Positions 1-9,740 of a stretch of DNA of 64,000 nucleotides are shown here, one piece after another (position 1 is the stretch's first letter; each line of letters opens with the position of its first letter). The position numbers were made by a program, and so were the translations under genes. Below the pieces are notes generated by a model that searched no databases, was not told the DNA's origin, and saw nothing but the letters and a program-made list of their open reading frames with translations. Origin of the DNA: Herbaspirillum rubrisubalbicans (GTDB lineage: Bacteria > Pseudomonadota > Gammaproteobacteria > Burkholderiales > Burkholderiaceae_D); NCBI RefSeq assembly GCF_003719195.1, contig NZ_CP024996.1, forward strand, positions 5,456,001 to 5,520,000. Direction: 5' to 3'.

Positions 1-910
1 AGCGCGAGTTGGCCTCGCGCTGCAGGCTGGTCAGGTCGAACAGGCCCGGCGACATCTGCGTGGTCGGCTTGGATTCCTCGGTGACGCTGCCCGGCTTGTC
101 GCGGCAAGCGGCCACGATGGAGTCCGCAGCAGCTTTGCTCCAGAGGCGCTCGGGGCGCTTCTCGGGATCGGCTTCATCCTTCTTGTGGCCCTTGTCCAGC
201 CAGCGGCCCTTGTAGATGCCGGCCGCGCAGACGAATTCGGCGTGCACTTCCCAGTAGTCGCGCGGGACGAACTTCTTGATCTTCTCTTCACGCTCCACCA
301 CGATGGACAGGGTCGGCGTCTGCACGCGGCCCACGGTGGTCAGGTAGAAGCCGCCTTCCTTGGAATTGAAGGCGGTCATGGCGCGGGTGCCGTTGATGCC
401 GATCAGCCAGTCGGCTTCGCTGCGGCAGCGCGCGGCATTGGCCAGCGGGAGCATTTCTTCATCATCGCGCAGATGGGCGAAGCCCTCGCGGATGGCGCCG
501 GGCGTCATCGATTGCAGCCACAAGCGCTTCACCGGCTGCTTGGCCTTGGTGTATTGCGCGATCAGGCGGAAGATCAGTTCACCTTCGCGGCCCGCGTCAC
601 AGGCGTTGATGAGGGTGGTCACATCCTTGCGCTTGATGAGCTTGGAGAGCACCTTCAGGCGCGACTCGGTCTTGGCAATCGGATTGAGCGCGAAGTGCGG
701 CGGAATCATCGGCAGGTGGGTAAAACTCCACTTGCCGCGCTTGACGTCGTATTCCTCGGGGACTGCGATTTCCAGCAGGTGACCGACAGCCGAGGACAGG
801 ATGTACTCGTCGGATTCGAAATACTCATCGTGCTTGGTGAAGCCGCCGAGCGTCTTGGCGATGTCGTTGGCGACAGAGGGCTTCTCGGCAATGATGAGGG
901 TCTTGCTCAT
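1..910 (-). CDS. topB: DNA topoisomerase III, N-terminal 303 residues (partial)
   Basis: Type IA topoisomerase that relaxes and decatenates DNA through a single-strand break. The product starts MSKTLIIAEKPSVANDI at an ATG at 910 and runs off the left edge of the window, so the C-terminal part is missing. The TOPRIM domain is visible: the IIAEKP motif at residues 6-11 and the acidic DAGREGE motif near residue 105. The GRVQTPTL signature of the family follows near residue 195. The catalytic tyrosine region lies beyond the window. It is the last visible gene of a minus-strand group dprA-smg-topB, an order common in betaproteobacteria. Type III is preferred over TopA from the start and TOPRIM spacing; the missing C-terminus leaves a small doubt. 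Confidence 0.9.
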   Translation of the reverse strand, partial: MSKTLIIAEKPSVANDIAKTLGGFTKHDEYFESDEYILSSAVGHLLEIAVPEEYDVKRGKWSFTHLPMIPPHFALNPIAKTESRLKVLSKLIKRKDVTTLINACDAGREGELIFRLIAQYTKAKQPVKRLWLQSMTPGAIREGFAHLRDDEEMLPLANAARCRSEADWLIGINGTRAMTAFNSKEGGFYLTTVGRVQTPTLSIVVEREEKIKKFVPRDYWEVHAEFVCAAGIYKGRWLDKGHKKDEADPEKRPERLWSKAAADSIVAACRDKPGSVTEESKPTTQMSPGLFDLTSLQREANSR

Positions 911-1152
911 AAGTATGGGTCTCGGTGGTGAGAGGTCGGTTGCTAGCGGTTGCTGGCGTTGTGTGGAAAATGCACCAGCCTTAAGTGGGGCCGGAATGTC
1001 CCGAAACAACGTCATGTCATCCCAGTTGGGAAACGATCAGCGGCGGCAAGCTGCGCAAGTGGCCGGCGTTTCATTGCCTGTGGACAACAGAATTTTATAT
1101 AGTAGCCAATATCGGGCCAATGCGGGGGAATGATAAGCGTGATGCAAATGAA

Positions 1153-1176
1153 ACGGCAAGCACAAGGGCTTGCCGT
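1153..1176 (-). terminator. Stem-loop downstream of smg, possible weak terminator
   Basis: Perfect 9-bp arms (ACGGCAAGC / GCTTGCCGT) with a 6-base loop. Read on the minus strand it lies about 155 bases after the smg stop codon and is followed by only a short interrupted T run, so termination efficiency is uncertain. It could equally be an RNA or protein site ahead of topB. Confidence 0.35.
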
Positions 1177-1185
1177 CTCGGTGTT

Positions 1186-1215
1186 TCATACGCTTTTATA
1201 CGCATTCATACGAAT
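1186..1215. repeat. Three 10-bp direct repeats, consensus TTCATACGCW
   Basis: TTCATACGCT, TTTATACGCA and TTCATACGAA follow each other without gaps. The exact 10-base period would put the same sequence on one face of the helix, which is typical of cooperative protein binding. A 7-bp-arm inverted repeat begins immediately after (1216-1235). No protein is identified. Confidence 0.5.
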
Positions 1216-1330
1216 GTTGCTTGATATGAAGCAACAGGCATGGTTTGCGGTGTCAGCAGCACGTCAGTGATATGTCAGCCTGACGCCCTCCCCGCCAGAC
1301 CGGCCGCTGATGCTGCCTGTTATATCAGTG

Positions 1331-1807
1331 TCAGTGCAACAGGCGCGGCTCGGTGTCGTCTTCGTCGAGGAACAATTCCTCGAACATCAGACCGTCAGGT
1401 TCCTTGCCCTGGCTCCACAAGACCATCAGCACGATGACCTTGAGCTTTTCCAGGGTAATGGGGGCTTCGCCGGCAGCCAGGGCGCGTTCGATGACGATCT
1501 CGCGCTGGATCGGGTCGAGCATCTTGGCCGATTCCAGGAACTGGATGAAACCGATGGCTTCCACACCCAGCACATCGCTTTCCTGGCGCGCGTAGATACG
1601 GGTGCCGAAGGAGAAGGCGGTCTGTCGGGGATAGTTGTCGGCGAACTCATGATTGGCGACTTCAAGATCGGTCAGCCATCCGAGTGCCTGGGAGATTTCA
1701 TCTTCTTCGAAACCAATCGCGGACAGCTTCTTGACGAGCGCCTCGGGTTCGGGGCAGGCATCAGGGCGATAGTAGGTTTCGTACAGGTAAACGAGGACAT
1801 CAAACAT
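1331..1807 (-). CDS. smg: Smg family protein (DUF494)
   Basis: A 158-residue cytoplasmic protein of the Smg/DUF494 family, which in proteobacteria lies between dprA and a topoisomerase gene, as here. The product begins [15 protein letters not shown], the usual family start, and has an acidic tail ([12 protein letters not shown]). The biochemical function of Smg is not established. The gene starts 87 bases after dprA ends and is probably co-transcribed with it. Length and full N-terminus look intact. Confidence 0.9.
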   Translation of the reverse strand: MFDVLVYLYETYYRPDACPEPEALVKKLSAIGFEEDEISQALGWLTDLEVANHEFADNYPRQTAFSFGTRIYARQESDVLGVEAIGFIQFLESAKMLDPIQREIVIERALAAGEAPITLEKLKVIVLMVLWSQGKEPDGLMFEELFLDEDDTEPRLLH

Positions 1808-1894
1808 GTTCGTACTCTATCGCGAAGGTTATGAATGTACAAGTCAGCCAAGTCCAGTATGGCAGGAATTGCGGCGCTGCGGGAATTAATTTCG

Positions 1895-3061
1895 TCAGCC
1901 CAGGCGCCGATAGCGTGCCCCGGGCAACAGTTCCACCAAACCCTGCAGTTCCAGCGTGAGCAATATTCCTGCCAGCTTGGCCACGTCGAGCTTGCAGCGC
2001 TGCGCCAAGGTATCAGCATCGAGCGGATCATGACCCATTGCCTGCAGGACAAGCCTGCTTGTCGGATCGACATTATCATCAGCATTGCGGTCGTTGGATA
2101 TTGTCATCGGGACAGCTTGCGGCAACGACCAGCCAGGCAATTCATCCAGCATGTCCTGGGTGGTCTCCACCAGTTTGGCGCCCTGGCGGATCAACTGATG
2201 ACATCCCTTGGACAGCGGCGCATGGATCGAGCCCGGAATGGCAAACACATCGCGCCCCTGCTCAGCGGCCATGCGCGCGGTAATCAAGGAGCCCGACTGC
2301 GCCGCCGCCTCCACCACCAGCACCGCGCGCGACAGGCCCGAGATGAGCCGATTGCGGCGCGGGAAGTTGGCTGCCAAGGGTGGCGTGCCCAAGGCATATT
2401 CACTGACGATGCAACCGCCCTCGGCAATGCGCTGTGCCAGTGCACGATTGCGGCGGGGATAATCCAGATCGATGCCGGTACCGATCACCGCCACGGTCGA
2501 GCCGGCGCCACGCAAGCCGCCTTCATGGGCCGCCGTATCGATACCCAGCGCCAGCCCGGAGACGATGGTCAAGCCTGCCCGGCTCAACTCTTCGGAAAAA
2601 CGCGCCGCGTGGGTGATCCCCTGTGTGGTCGCATTACGGCTACCCACCACGGCCAGCGCCGGTGCCGCCAGCAAGGCCGGATGGCCGCGCAGATACAACA
2701 GCAAGGGCGGATCGGCAATATTGAGCAAGCTCTGCGGATAGGCGGCGTCAGCCAGCGTCACGATGGTTTGCCCCGGCCGCTGGACCCAGGCCAGCGTGGC
2801 GGCAATACGCTCGCGCTGCACGGTCGAAGGCGCACGCAGCAAGGCCGTGGCCACCTGCGCCGGCACCACCGCGCTCAGCGCAGCATGATCGGCCTGCCAG
2901 ATGCATTCAGGCAGCCCGAACGTCGACAGCAGCCGGCGCGCCAACGAGGGACCGACACCCTCGGTGAAACTCAACCGCAACCACGCCGCCAGGCTGGCGG
3001 GATCGTCTGCGGTCAGGCCAGCAGCCTGATCGATATCCTCAGAACGTAAATGATTTAGCAT
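1895..3061 (-). CDS. dprA: DNA processing protein DprA
   Basis: A 388-residue protein that binds incoming single-stranded DNA and loads RecA during natural transformation; it has a Rossmann-like fold (Pfam DNA_processg_A). A helix-hairpin-like N-terminus (LSFTEGVGPSLARRLL) is followed by the family core: VVGSRNAT, TIVSGLALGIDTAAHEGGL, TVAVIGTGID and a FPRRNRLISGLS motif. The C-terminal 60 residues form a winged-helix DprA domain. The ATG at 3061 (MLNHLRSEDI) is chosen because the open frame continues far upstream only as an antisense shadow of def. It is divergent from def and probably heads the dprA-smg-topB transcript. Confidence 0.93.
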   Translation of the reverse strand: MLNHLRSEDIDQAAGLTADDPASLAAWLRLSFTEGVGPSLARRLLSTFGLPECIWQADHAALSAVVPAQVATALLRAPSTVQRERIAATLAWVQRPGQTIVTLADAAYPQSLLNIADPPLLLYLRGHPALLAAPALAVVGSRNATTQGITHAARFSEELSRAGLTIVSGLALGIDTAAHEGGLRGAGSTVAVIGTGIDLDYPRRNRALAQRIAEGGCIVSEYALGTPPLAANFPRRNRLISGLSRAVLVVEAAAQSGSLITARMAAEQGRDVFAIPGSIHAPLSKGCHQLIRQGAKLVETTQDMLDELPGWSLPQAVPMTISNDRNADDNVDPTSRLVLQAMGHDPLDADTLAQRCKLDVAKLAGILLTLELQGLVELLPGARYRRLG

Positions 3062-3370
3062 GATGAACCTTTCATGAGCTGCGACCACCCCGCCCACAGC
3101 GCCGTGCGGCTTGGCCCAGCGGGCAGGCAGGGCACGGGCTGTGATACACTTTTCCAACTTGATCGGGAAACACCCCTGGCCACCGGGTCCAGCAACAGCG
3201 CCGCCAGCCAGGACCACGATTGTGCTGCGGCCGCGCTTGAAGCGTCGCGTTGTGGCCACATTTAAAACATCATTCCCGAAATGAATTCCCCGGAGGCTCG
3301 CAAAATGTCGAGATCCGGACCGTCCAAGGTCCCCTGAGACCGAACTCCAAGATTGCCGAGAACCAAACGT
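3062..3370. other. Divergent promoter region between dprA and def
   Basis: 309 bases with no long gene. The stretch must hold promoters for both divergent genes. The only translational signal seen is a good ribosome-binding site (CGGAGG, 3291-3296) placed before an ATG at 3305 that opens an 11-codon frame ending at 3337, 33 bases ahead of def. Confidence 0.5.
3305..3337 (+). CDS. Possible 10-residue upstream ORF (leader peptide) of def
   Basis: ATG at 3305 follows CGGAGG by eight bases and encodes MSRSGPSKVP before TGA. Its ribosome-binding site looks better than that of def itself. It could be a translated leader, or the ATG may be accidental. No attenuator hairpin is obvious between it and def. 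Confidence 0.25.
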   Translation: MSRSGPSKVP

Positions 3371-3889
3371 ATGGCCCAGCTCAACATCCTCCGCTACCCC
3401 GATCCACGCCTGCACAAGGTGGCCACCCCCGTGACCGTCTTCGACGAGCGCATCAAGAAGCTGGTGGCCGACATGGCCGAGACCATGTATGCCGCCCCCG
3501 GCGTGGGCCTGGCCGCGACCCAGGTCGATGTGCATGAACAGGTGGTGGTGATCGACGTTTCCGATGATGGCAAGCACCTGCAAGTCTTCATCAACCCGGA
3601 AATCCTCTGGGCCAGCGAAGAAAAGCGCGTCTACGATGAAGGCTGCCTGTCGGTGCCCGGCATCTACGATGGCGTGGAACGGCCGGCGCGCGTGAAGGTG
3701 CGCGCCTTCGACACCGATGGCAAGGCCTTCGAAGTCGATGCCGATGATCTGCTGGCGGTCTGCATCCAGCACGAAATGGATCACCTGAAGGGCAAGGTCT
3801 TCGTCGAATACCTCTCGCCGTTGAAGCGCAACCGCATCAAGACCAAGTTGCAGAAGGAAGAACGCGAGATGAAAAAGAAAGCAGGCTGA
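3371..3889 (+). CDS. def: Peptide deformylase
   Basis: Removes the N-formyl group from new polypeptides; metalloenzyme, cytoplasmic, 172 residues. All three family motifs are present: GVGLAATQ starting at residue 44, EGCLSVPG near residue 90, and QHEMDH at 133-138, giving one Cys and two His metal ligands plus the catalytic Glu. The ATG at 3371 ([14 protein letters not shown]) is preferred over an in-frame TTG at 3353 because it matches the usual family start. def is commonly followed by fmt; here it is followed by a terminator instead, so the transcript is probably monocistronic. Confidence 0.95.
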   Translation: MAQLNILRYPDPRLHKVATPVTVFDERIKKLVADMAETMYAAPGVGLAATQVDVHEQVVVIDVSDDGKHLQVFINPEILWASEEKRVYDEGCLSVPGIYDGVERPARVKVRAFDTDGKAFEVDADDLLAVCIQHEMDHLKGKVFVEYLSPLKRNRIKTKLQKEEREMKKKAG

Positions 3890-3917
3890 CCCCGCCGCTC
3901 CTCATCACGAAAAAGAC

Positions 3918-3950
3918 AACGCCGGCCAGGGTCACCCCTGCCGGCGTTTT
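3918..3950 (+). terminator. Rho-independent terminator of def
   Basis: Arms AACGCCGGC and GCCGGCGTT flank a further partially paired AGGG/CCCT stretch and a short loop; the stem ends in TTTT. It lies about 30 bases after the def stop codon and reads towards the convergent metallo-hydrolase gene. Confidence 0.8.
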
Positions 3951-4014
3951 CTATTGATTCCATTGATTTTATTGATGCAAGCCATGCATCAATCCAAGAC
4001 ATTGATGCGCAGCC

Positions 4015-5079
4015 TTACACGGCCACGAAGCGATACACCCCATCCTCACCCAGCCTACGCTTTACCGCGCCGTCGTACCAGAGCTTGTGCAGATGCGCCA
4101 CCGCCTCGCCCAGCGCAAAGGACAACTGGTGCGTATCGAGCGGTCGCTTGAACATCACCGGCAGGATATCCACGCCGGTCTGCGGCGTGGCGCAGGCCTC
4201 CAGCACTTCGCCCAGGCGCAGGCGATGATGCTCGTTCAATTGCGCGATGCGCGTATGCAAGCCACGGAACGGCTTGCCATGCGACGGCAACACCAATGTA
4301 TCGGCCGGCAGGTGGCCATACTTCTGCAATGAATCCAGGTACTGCTGCACCGGATTGCTCTCGGGCTCGATGGCGAACACCGACACATTGGTAGAGATGC
4401 GCGGCAACACCATGTCGCCCGAGATCAGCACATTCAATGGCCGGCAATACAGCGACACATGCTCCGGCGAATGGCCGAAGCCGGTGATGACCTCCCAGTC
4501 GCGTCCACCGATATGCACCGCATGACCATCCTGCATCCGGTGATAGGCGCGTGGCACCGCCGGCACCAGGTCCTGGTAATAGGTATTGCGTCCTTGCAGC
4601 GTGGCGATGGTATCGGGATCGGCCAGCCCGTGGCGCTGGAAGTGCGGCGTGGCCGCCGTGCCTTCGGCGCCGGGCAGGGCCGCCGACATCACGCGAGCGA
4701 ACGCATAGTCACCGGTACTCATCCACAACGGCGCCTGCCAGCGCTGGCACAGCCAGTCGGCCAGGCCCACGTGATCCGGGTGGCAGTGCGTGACCAGCAC
4801 GCGCAGGATGGGCAGGCCATCGAGTTCTTCGACAAAGATGCTCTCCCAGGCCTGACGGGTCTCTTCGGTGGCGATGCCGCAATCGACCACGGTCCAGCCG
4901 CGCTGGCGGCCTTGCTCAGTCTCTACCTCATCTTCCAGCAGCCACAGGTTGATATGGTTCAGCGCAAAGGGCAGCCCCATGCGCAGCCAGCGCACGCCGG
5001 GCGCGACCTGCAGGGTGCGGCCGGGGTCCGGCATGGTATCGCCGAAGGCGTAATCGAGCTGGGATTCAAGGGCATTCAT
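4015..5079 (-). CDS. Metallo-beta-lactamase-fold hydrolase
   Basis: A 354-residue soluble protein of the MBL superfamily. The zinc motif HCHPDHVG lies near residues 102-109, with further ligand motifs GFGHSPEH and LPSHGKPF later in the chain. The C-terminal 70 residues resemble the winged-helix extension seen in the lactonase/glyoxalase-II-like hydrolases of this group. The substrate is not known. It is divergent from liuR with the LiuR-type palindrome (5184-5203) between them, so it may share regulation with the leucine operon. It could be an acyl-CoA thioesterase-like enzyme, but nothing in the sequence proves this. Confidence 0.8.
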   Translation of the reverse strand: MNALESQLDYAFGDTMPDPGRTLQVAPGVRWLRMGLPFALNHINLWLLEDEVETEQGRQRGWTVVDCGIATEETRQAWESIFVEELDGLPILRVLVTHCHPDHVGLADWLCQRWQAPLWMSTGDYAFARVMSAALPGAEGTAATPHFQRHGLADPDTIATLQGRNTYYQDLVPAVPRAYHRMQDGHAVHIGGRDWEVITGFGHSPEHVSLYCRPLNVLISGDMVLPRISTNVSVFAIEPESNPVQQYLDSLQKYGHLPADTLVLPSHGKPFRGLHTRIAQLNEHHRLRLGEVLEACATPQTGVDILPVMFKRPLDTHQLSFALGEAVAHLHKLWYDGAVKRRLGEDGVYRFVAV

Positions 5080-5183
5080 CAGTCAACCTGGCGATCAAGA
5101 AGAAAAGAAAACGAGAACAGAAAAACCGAACATTGCTCCTGAGGCAAGCACTGCATTTTCTGCTGGACGACAGGGCACAATAT

Positions 5184-5203
5184 ACTTTACGTTAACGTAA
5201 AGT
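5184..5203. promoter_or_regulatory. LiuR-type operator 1 (perfect 20-bp palindrome)
   Basis: A perfect 20-bp palindrome centred on GTTAAC, with core ACGTTAACGT, 40 bases upstream of liuR and between liuR and the divergent hydrolase gene. LiuR-family MerR proteins are known to bind TTACGTTAACGTAA-like sites. It is probably an autoregulatory operator. Confidence 0.8.
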
Positions 5204-5243
5204 GCCAGACCAACGAACGTCCAACTGAACGTCCACCTCGCCC

Positions 5244-5672
5244 ATGCCTACCTACACCATCACCGAACTGGCTGAAGAATTCGCCATCACCCCGCGCGCG
5301 ATCCGGTTCTACGAAGACCACGGCATCCTCAATCCCAAGCGCGAAGGCGTGGGTGGGCGCCAGCGCGTCTATCCGGCGCGCCAACGCACGCGCCTGAAGC
5401 TGACGCTGCGCGGCAAGCGTCTGGGCTTCACGCTCGCCGAGATCAAGGACTTGATCGACATGTACGAGTCGCCCAAGGATACCCAGCCGCAACTGCAACG
5501 CTTCCTGGGCCTGCTGCAACAGCATCGCGAAAAACTGGAGCAGCAGCGCGAAGACCTGGATCTGACCCTCTCCGAAATCGCCGCCCACGAAGAGGAATGC
5601 CGGCAACTGCTGGCCGCTGCCAAACCCAGGAGCGCGACCAGCAAGAACAAACGCAAGATCTGCGCCGCCTGA
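5244..5672 (+). CDS. liuR: MerR-family regulator of leucine/isovalerate catabolism
   Basis: A 142-residue MerR-type DNA-binding protein. The N-terminal winged helix-turn-helix (TITELAEEFAITPRAIRFYEDHGIL, residues 4-28) is followed by RLGFTLAEIKDLIDMY and a long coiled coil (about residues 85-120) for dimerisation. Assignment to LiuR rests on position directly before liuA and on the two operators in and after its gene region. Family members respond to an acyl-CoA intermediate of leucine breakdown; that is knowledge of the family, not visible here. The gene ends one base before operator 2. Confidence 0.85.
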   Translation: MPTYTITELAEEFAITPRAIRFYEDHGILNPKREGVGGRQRVYPARQRTRLKLTLRGKRLGFTLAEIKDLIDMYESPKDTQPQLQRFLGLLQQHREKLEQQREDLDLTLSEIAAHEEECRQLLAAAKPRSATSKNKRKICAA

Positions 5673-5688
5673 TTGACGTTAACGTCAA
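5673..5688. promoter_or_regulatory. LiuR-type operator 2 (perfect 16-bp palindrome)
   Basis: TTGACGTT/AACGTCAA begins at the base after the liuR stop codon and lies 65 bases upstream of the liuA start. It shares the ten-base core ACGTTAACGT with operator 1. It implies a separate regulated promoter for the catabolic genes. Confidence 0.8.
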
Positions 5689-5753
5689 GCAATTCCGCTT
5701 TCCCATCATCACCACAACACCACAAGAAACCACCATCCCACCAGGAGACACCC

Positions 5754-6938
5754 ATGATCCACCTGCCCGGCCTCAGTTTCGATCACGGCGACGACATCGC
5801 TGCCCTGCGTGAAGCGGTCGCGGCCTTCGCCCAGAGCGAGATCGCCCCACGCGCCGCCGAGATCGACCGCAGCGACCAGTTCCCCATGGACCTGTGGAAA
5901 AAACTGGGTGAACTGGGCGTGCTGGGCATGACCGTCGGCGAAGAATACGGCGGTGCCGGGCTGGGCTACCTGGCCCACATCATCGCCATGGAAGAAATCT
6001 CGCGCGCCTCGGCCTCGGTGGGCTTGTCCTACGGCGCCCACTCCAACCTGTGCGTGAACCAGATCAAGCGCAACGGCAACGAAGAACAGAAGCGCAAGTA
6101 CCTGCCCAAGCTGATCTCGGGCGACTTCATCGGTGCGCTGGCCATGTCCGAACCCAATGCAGGCTCGGATGTGGTGAGCATGAAACTGCGCGCCGACAAG
6201 CAGGGCGACCGCTATGTGCTCAACGGCAGCAAGATGTGGATCACCAATGGCCCCGATGCGGACGTGCTGGTGGTCTATGCCAAGACCGATCTGCAAGCCG
6301 GCGCGCGCGGCATGACGGCGTTTCTGGTCGAGAAGGGTTTCAAAGGCTTCTCGGTGGCGCAAAAGCTGGACAAGCTGGGAATGCGCGGCTCCCATACGGG
6401 CGAACTGGTGTTCCAGGATTGCGAGGTACCAGAAGAGAACGTGCTGGGCGGTGTCGGCCGTGGCGTCAATGTCTTGATGTCGGGTCTGGACTTCGAACGC
6501 AGCGTACTCTCCGGTGGACCGCTGGGCATCATGCAAGCCTGCATGGACGTGGTGGTTCCCTATGTACACCAACGCCAGCAGTTCGGCCAGGCCATCGGTG
6601 AATTCCAGCTCATGCAAGGCAAGCTGGCCGACATGTACAGCACCATGATGGCCTGCAAGGCCTATGTCTACGCCGTGGGCCAGGCCTGCGACCGCGCCGA
6701 TAACACTGACAAGGTGCGCGCCCTGCGCAAGGATGCCGCCAGCGCCATCCTCTACTCGGCCGAGAAAGCCACCTGGATGGCCGGTGAAGCGATCCAGGCG
6801 CTGGGTGGCAATGGCTACATCAATGAATACCCGGTCGGCCGCCTGTGGCGCGATGCCAAGCTCTATGAAATCGGCGCCGGCACCAGCGAGATCCGCCGTA
6901 TGCTGATCGGCCGCGAACTGTTTGCCGATACGCTGTAA
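5754..6938 (+). CDS. liuA: Isovaleryl-CoA dehydrogenase
   Basis: FAD-dependent acyl-CoA dehydrogenase that oxidises isovaleryl-CoA to 3-methylcrotonyl-CoA in leucine breakdown; 394 residues, the usual length. Visible features are the [17 protein letters not shown] substrate/FAD segment, WITNGP, and [12 protein letters not shown], in which the Glu near residue 248 sits where isovaleryl-CoA dehydrogenases carry their catalytic base. The C-terminal signature ([20 protein letters not shown]) is complete. The ATG at 5754 follows AGGAGA by six bases; the longer open frame from 5673 would run through the operator. First gene of the liu catabolic operon. Confidence 0.93.
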   Translation: MIHLPGLSFDHGDDIAALREAVAAFAQSEIAPRAAEIDRSDQFPMDLWKKLGELGVLGMTVGEEYGGAGLGYLAHIIAMEEISRASASVGLSYGAHSNLCVNQIKRNGNEEQKRKYLPKLISGDFIGALAMSEPNAGSDVVSMKLRADKQGDRYVLNGSKMWITNGPDADVLVVYAKTDLQAGARGMTAFLVEKGFKGFSVAQKLDKLGMRGSHTGELVFQDCEVPEENVLGGVGRGVNVLMSGLDFERSVLSGGPLGIMQACMDVVVPYVHQRQQFGQAIGEFQLMQGKLADMYSTMMACKAYVYAVGQACDRADNTDKVRALRKDAASAILYSAEKATWMAGEAIQALGGNGYINEYPVGRLWRDAKLYEIGAGTSEIRRMLIGRELFADTL

Positions 6939-6982
6939 GCGCGAGCGAGCGCCATCCCCTCTTCCCTCCTGCAAGGACTACC

Positions 6983-7585
6983 ATGAGCAATCCCATCGAT
7001 TTCTACTTCGACTTCAGCTCGCCCTACGGCTATTTCGCCGCGGTCGAGATCGACAAGCTGGCCGCCAGGCATGGCCGCAGCGTCAACTGGCACCCCATCC
7101 TGCTGGGCCCGATCTTCAAGGCACTGGGCACCAACTCGCTGGTCAATATCCCGCTCAAGGGCGAATATTCCAAGCACGACATGGAGCGCACCGCGCGCTT
7201 CCACAACATCTTTTACCAAGCCCCCAGCAACTTCCCCATCGGCAGCCAGGTCGCAGCCCGCGCCACGCTGTGGGTGCAGCAGACCCAGCCGGCCAAGGCG
7301 GTGGACCTGATCAAGACCCTCTACAGCGCCTACTTCACCGAAGACATCGACATCAGCGTCACCGACCACGTACTGCGCATCGCCGCCGATGCCGGCATCG
7401 ACCGCCACGCCCTGGAAGCCGCGCTGGCCTCGCCGGAGCTGAAGGAACAGCTGCGCCAGCGCACCGACGCCGCGGCCAAGGCCGGCGTGTTCGGCTCGCC
7501 CTTCATGATCGTCGATGGCGAAGCCTTCTGGGGCTTTGACCGCTTCACTCAGTTGGAAGCCTTCCTCAAGAACGGAAAGATCTGA
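6983..7585 (+). CDS. 2-hydroxychromene-2-carboxylate isomerase-like protein (DsbA fold)
   Basis: A 200-residue member of the kappa-class GST/DsbA-like thioredoxin-fold family. The N-terminus YFDFSSPYGYFAAVEI and the C-terminal GVFGSPFMIVDGEAFWGFDR are characteristic of HCCA isomerases. The founding enzymes use glutathione in naphthalene breakdown. No aromatic pathway genes are nearby, so the true substrate is unknown. It lies between liuA and liuB with short gaps and overlaps the next gene by one base, so it is probably carried in the liu transcript. Confidence 0.8.
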   Translation: MSNPIDFYFDFSSPYGYFAAVEIDKLAARHGRSVNWHPILLGPIFKALGTNSLVNIPLKGEYSKHDMERTARFHNIFYQAPSNFPIGSQVAARATLWVQQTQPAKAVDLIKTLYSAYFTEDIDISVTDHVLRIAADAGIDRHALEAALASPELKEQLRQRTDAAAKAGVFGSPFMIVDGEAFWGFDRFTQLEAFLKNGKI

Positions 7586-8001
7586 TGAGCCACAAGAAAG
7601 ACAAGTCCGGCCCCTGCCCCTGCGGCCAGCCCAGCTTCGACCAATGCTGCGGTCGCTTCATCGGTGGCGGGCAGATACCGGAGACGGCCGCATTGCTGAT
7701 GCGCTCGCGCTACAGCGCCTTCGCCCTGCGCGACGAAGCCTACCTGCGCGCCACCTGGTTCCCCGACACCCTGCCGGAAGAAGAGTTGACCAGCGAGACC
7801 GACGTCAAGTGGATAGGGCTGGACATCAAGAACCACCAGCACGCCAGCGACAGCGATGAAGCCACGGTGGAATTCGTGGCGCGCTTCAAGGTGGCGGGCC
7901 GCGCCCACCGCCTGCACGAAATCAGCCACTTCGTGCGCCAGCCGGATGCCACGGGCCAGTTGCGCTGGTACTACGTAGATGGGCGCTTCCCGGACGATTG
8001 A
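7585..8001 (+). CDS. YchJ-family (UPF0225) SEC-C motif protein
   Basis: A 138-residue protein with an N-terminal SEC-C zinc motif (PCPCGQPSFDQCCGRF, residues 10-25) followed by the YchJ middle domain with an NTF2-like fold (SRYSAFALRDEAYLRATW). The second, C-terminal SEC-C motif found in longer YchJ proteins is absent. The function is not established. The ATG overlaps the stop codon of the previous gene (TGATG), showing translational coupling. Confidence 0.85.
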   Translation: MSHKKDKSGPCPCGQPSFDQCCGRFIGGGQIPETAALLMRSRYSAFALRDEAYLRATWFPDTLPEEELTSETDVKWIGLDIKNHQHASDSDEATVEFVARFKVAGRAHRLHEISHFVRQPDATGQLRWYYVDGRFPDD

Positions 8002-8085
8002 AGCTTGCTTCACCTCACGCGCCACCACAAGCGCCCGCCAGCCGACACCATAACAAGAAACTGAACAAAGAGACGAAAGACGACC

Positions 8086-9720
<1,635 letters not shown>

Positions 9721-9740
9721 AGCGCCACCGAGGAGACATC

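Larger units (their letters stand above)
911..1330. other. Intergenic region upstream of topB, with hairpins and a 10-bp-periodic repeat
   Basis: No supported gene is seen in these 420 bases. The AT-rich part holds a 9-bp-arm hairpin (1153-1176), three 10-bp near-repeats of the form TTCATACGNN (1186-1215), and an inverted repeat GTTGCTT/AAGCAAC (1216-1235). A TATATAAAAT-like stretch on the minus strand around 1092-1105 could be the -10 region of a topB promoter, but no clear -35 partner stands out. The region probably holds the 3' end of the smg transcript and the topB promoter. Confidence 0.5.

Noticed and set aside
1895..3784. Long open frame extending dprA to 629 residues
   Set aside because: The extra N-terminal part is antisense to def and resembles no DprA; the ATG at 3061 gives the normal family start.
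4055..4447. Possible second gene within the MBL hydrolase
   Set aside because: Frame-shifted shadow of the C-terminal half of the 354-residue protein.
5709..6974. Minus-strand open frame of about 420 codons opposite liuA
   Set aside because: High-GC antisense shadow with low-complexity His/Gln/Gly composition and no motifs; liuA is certain.
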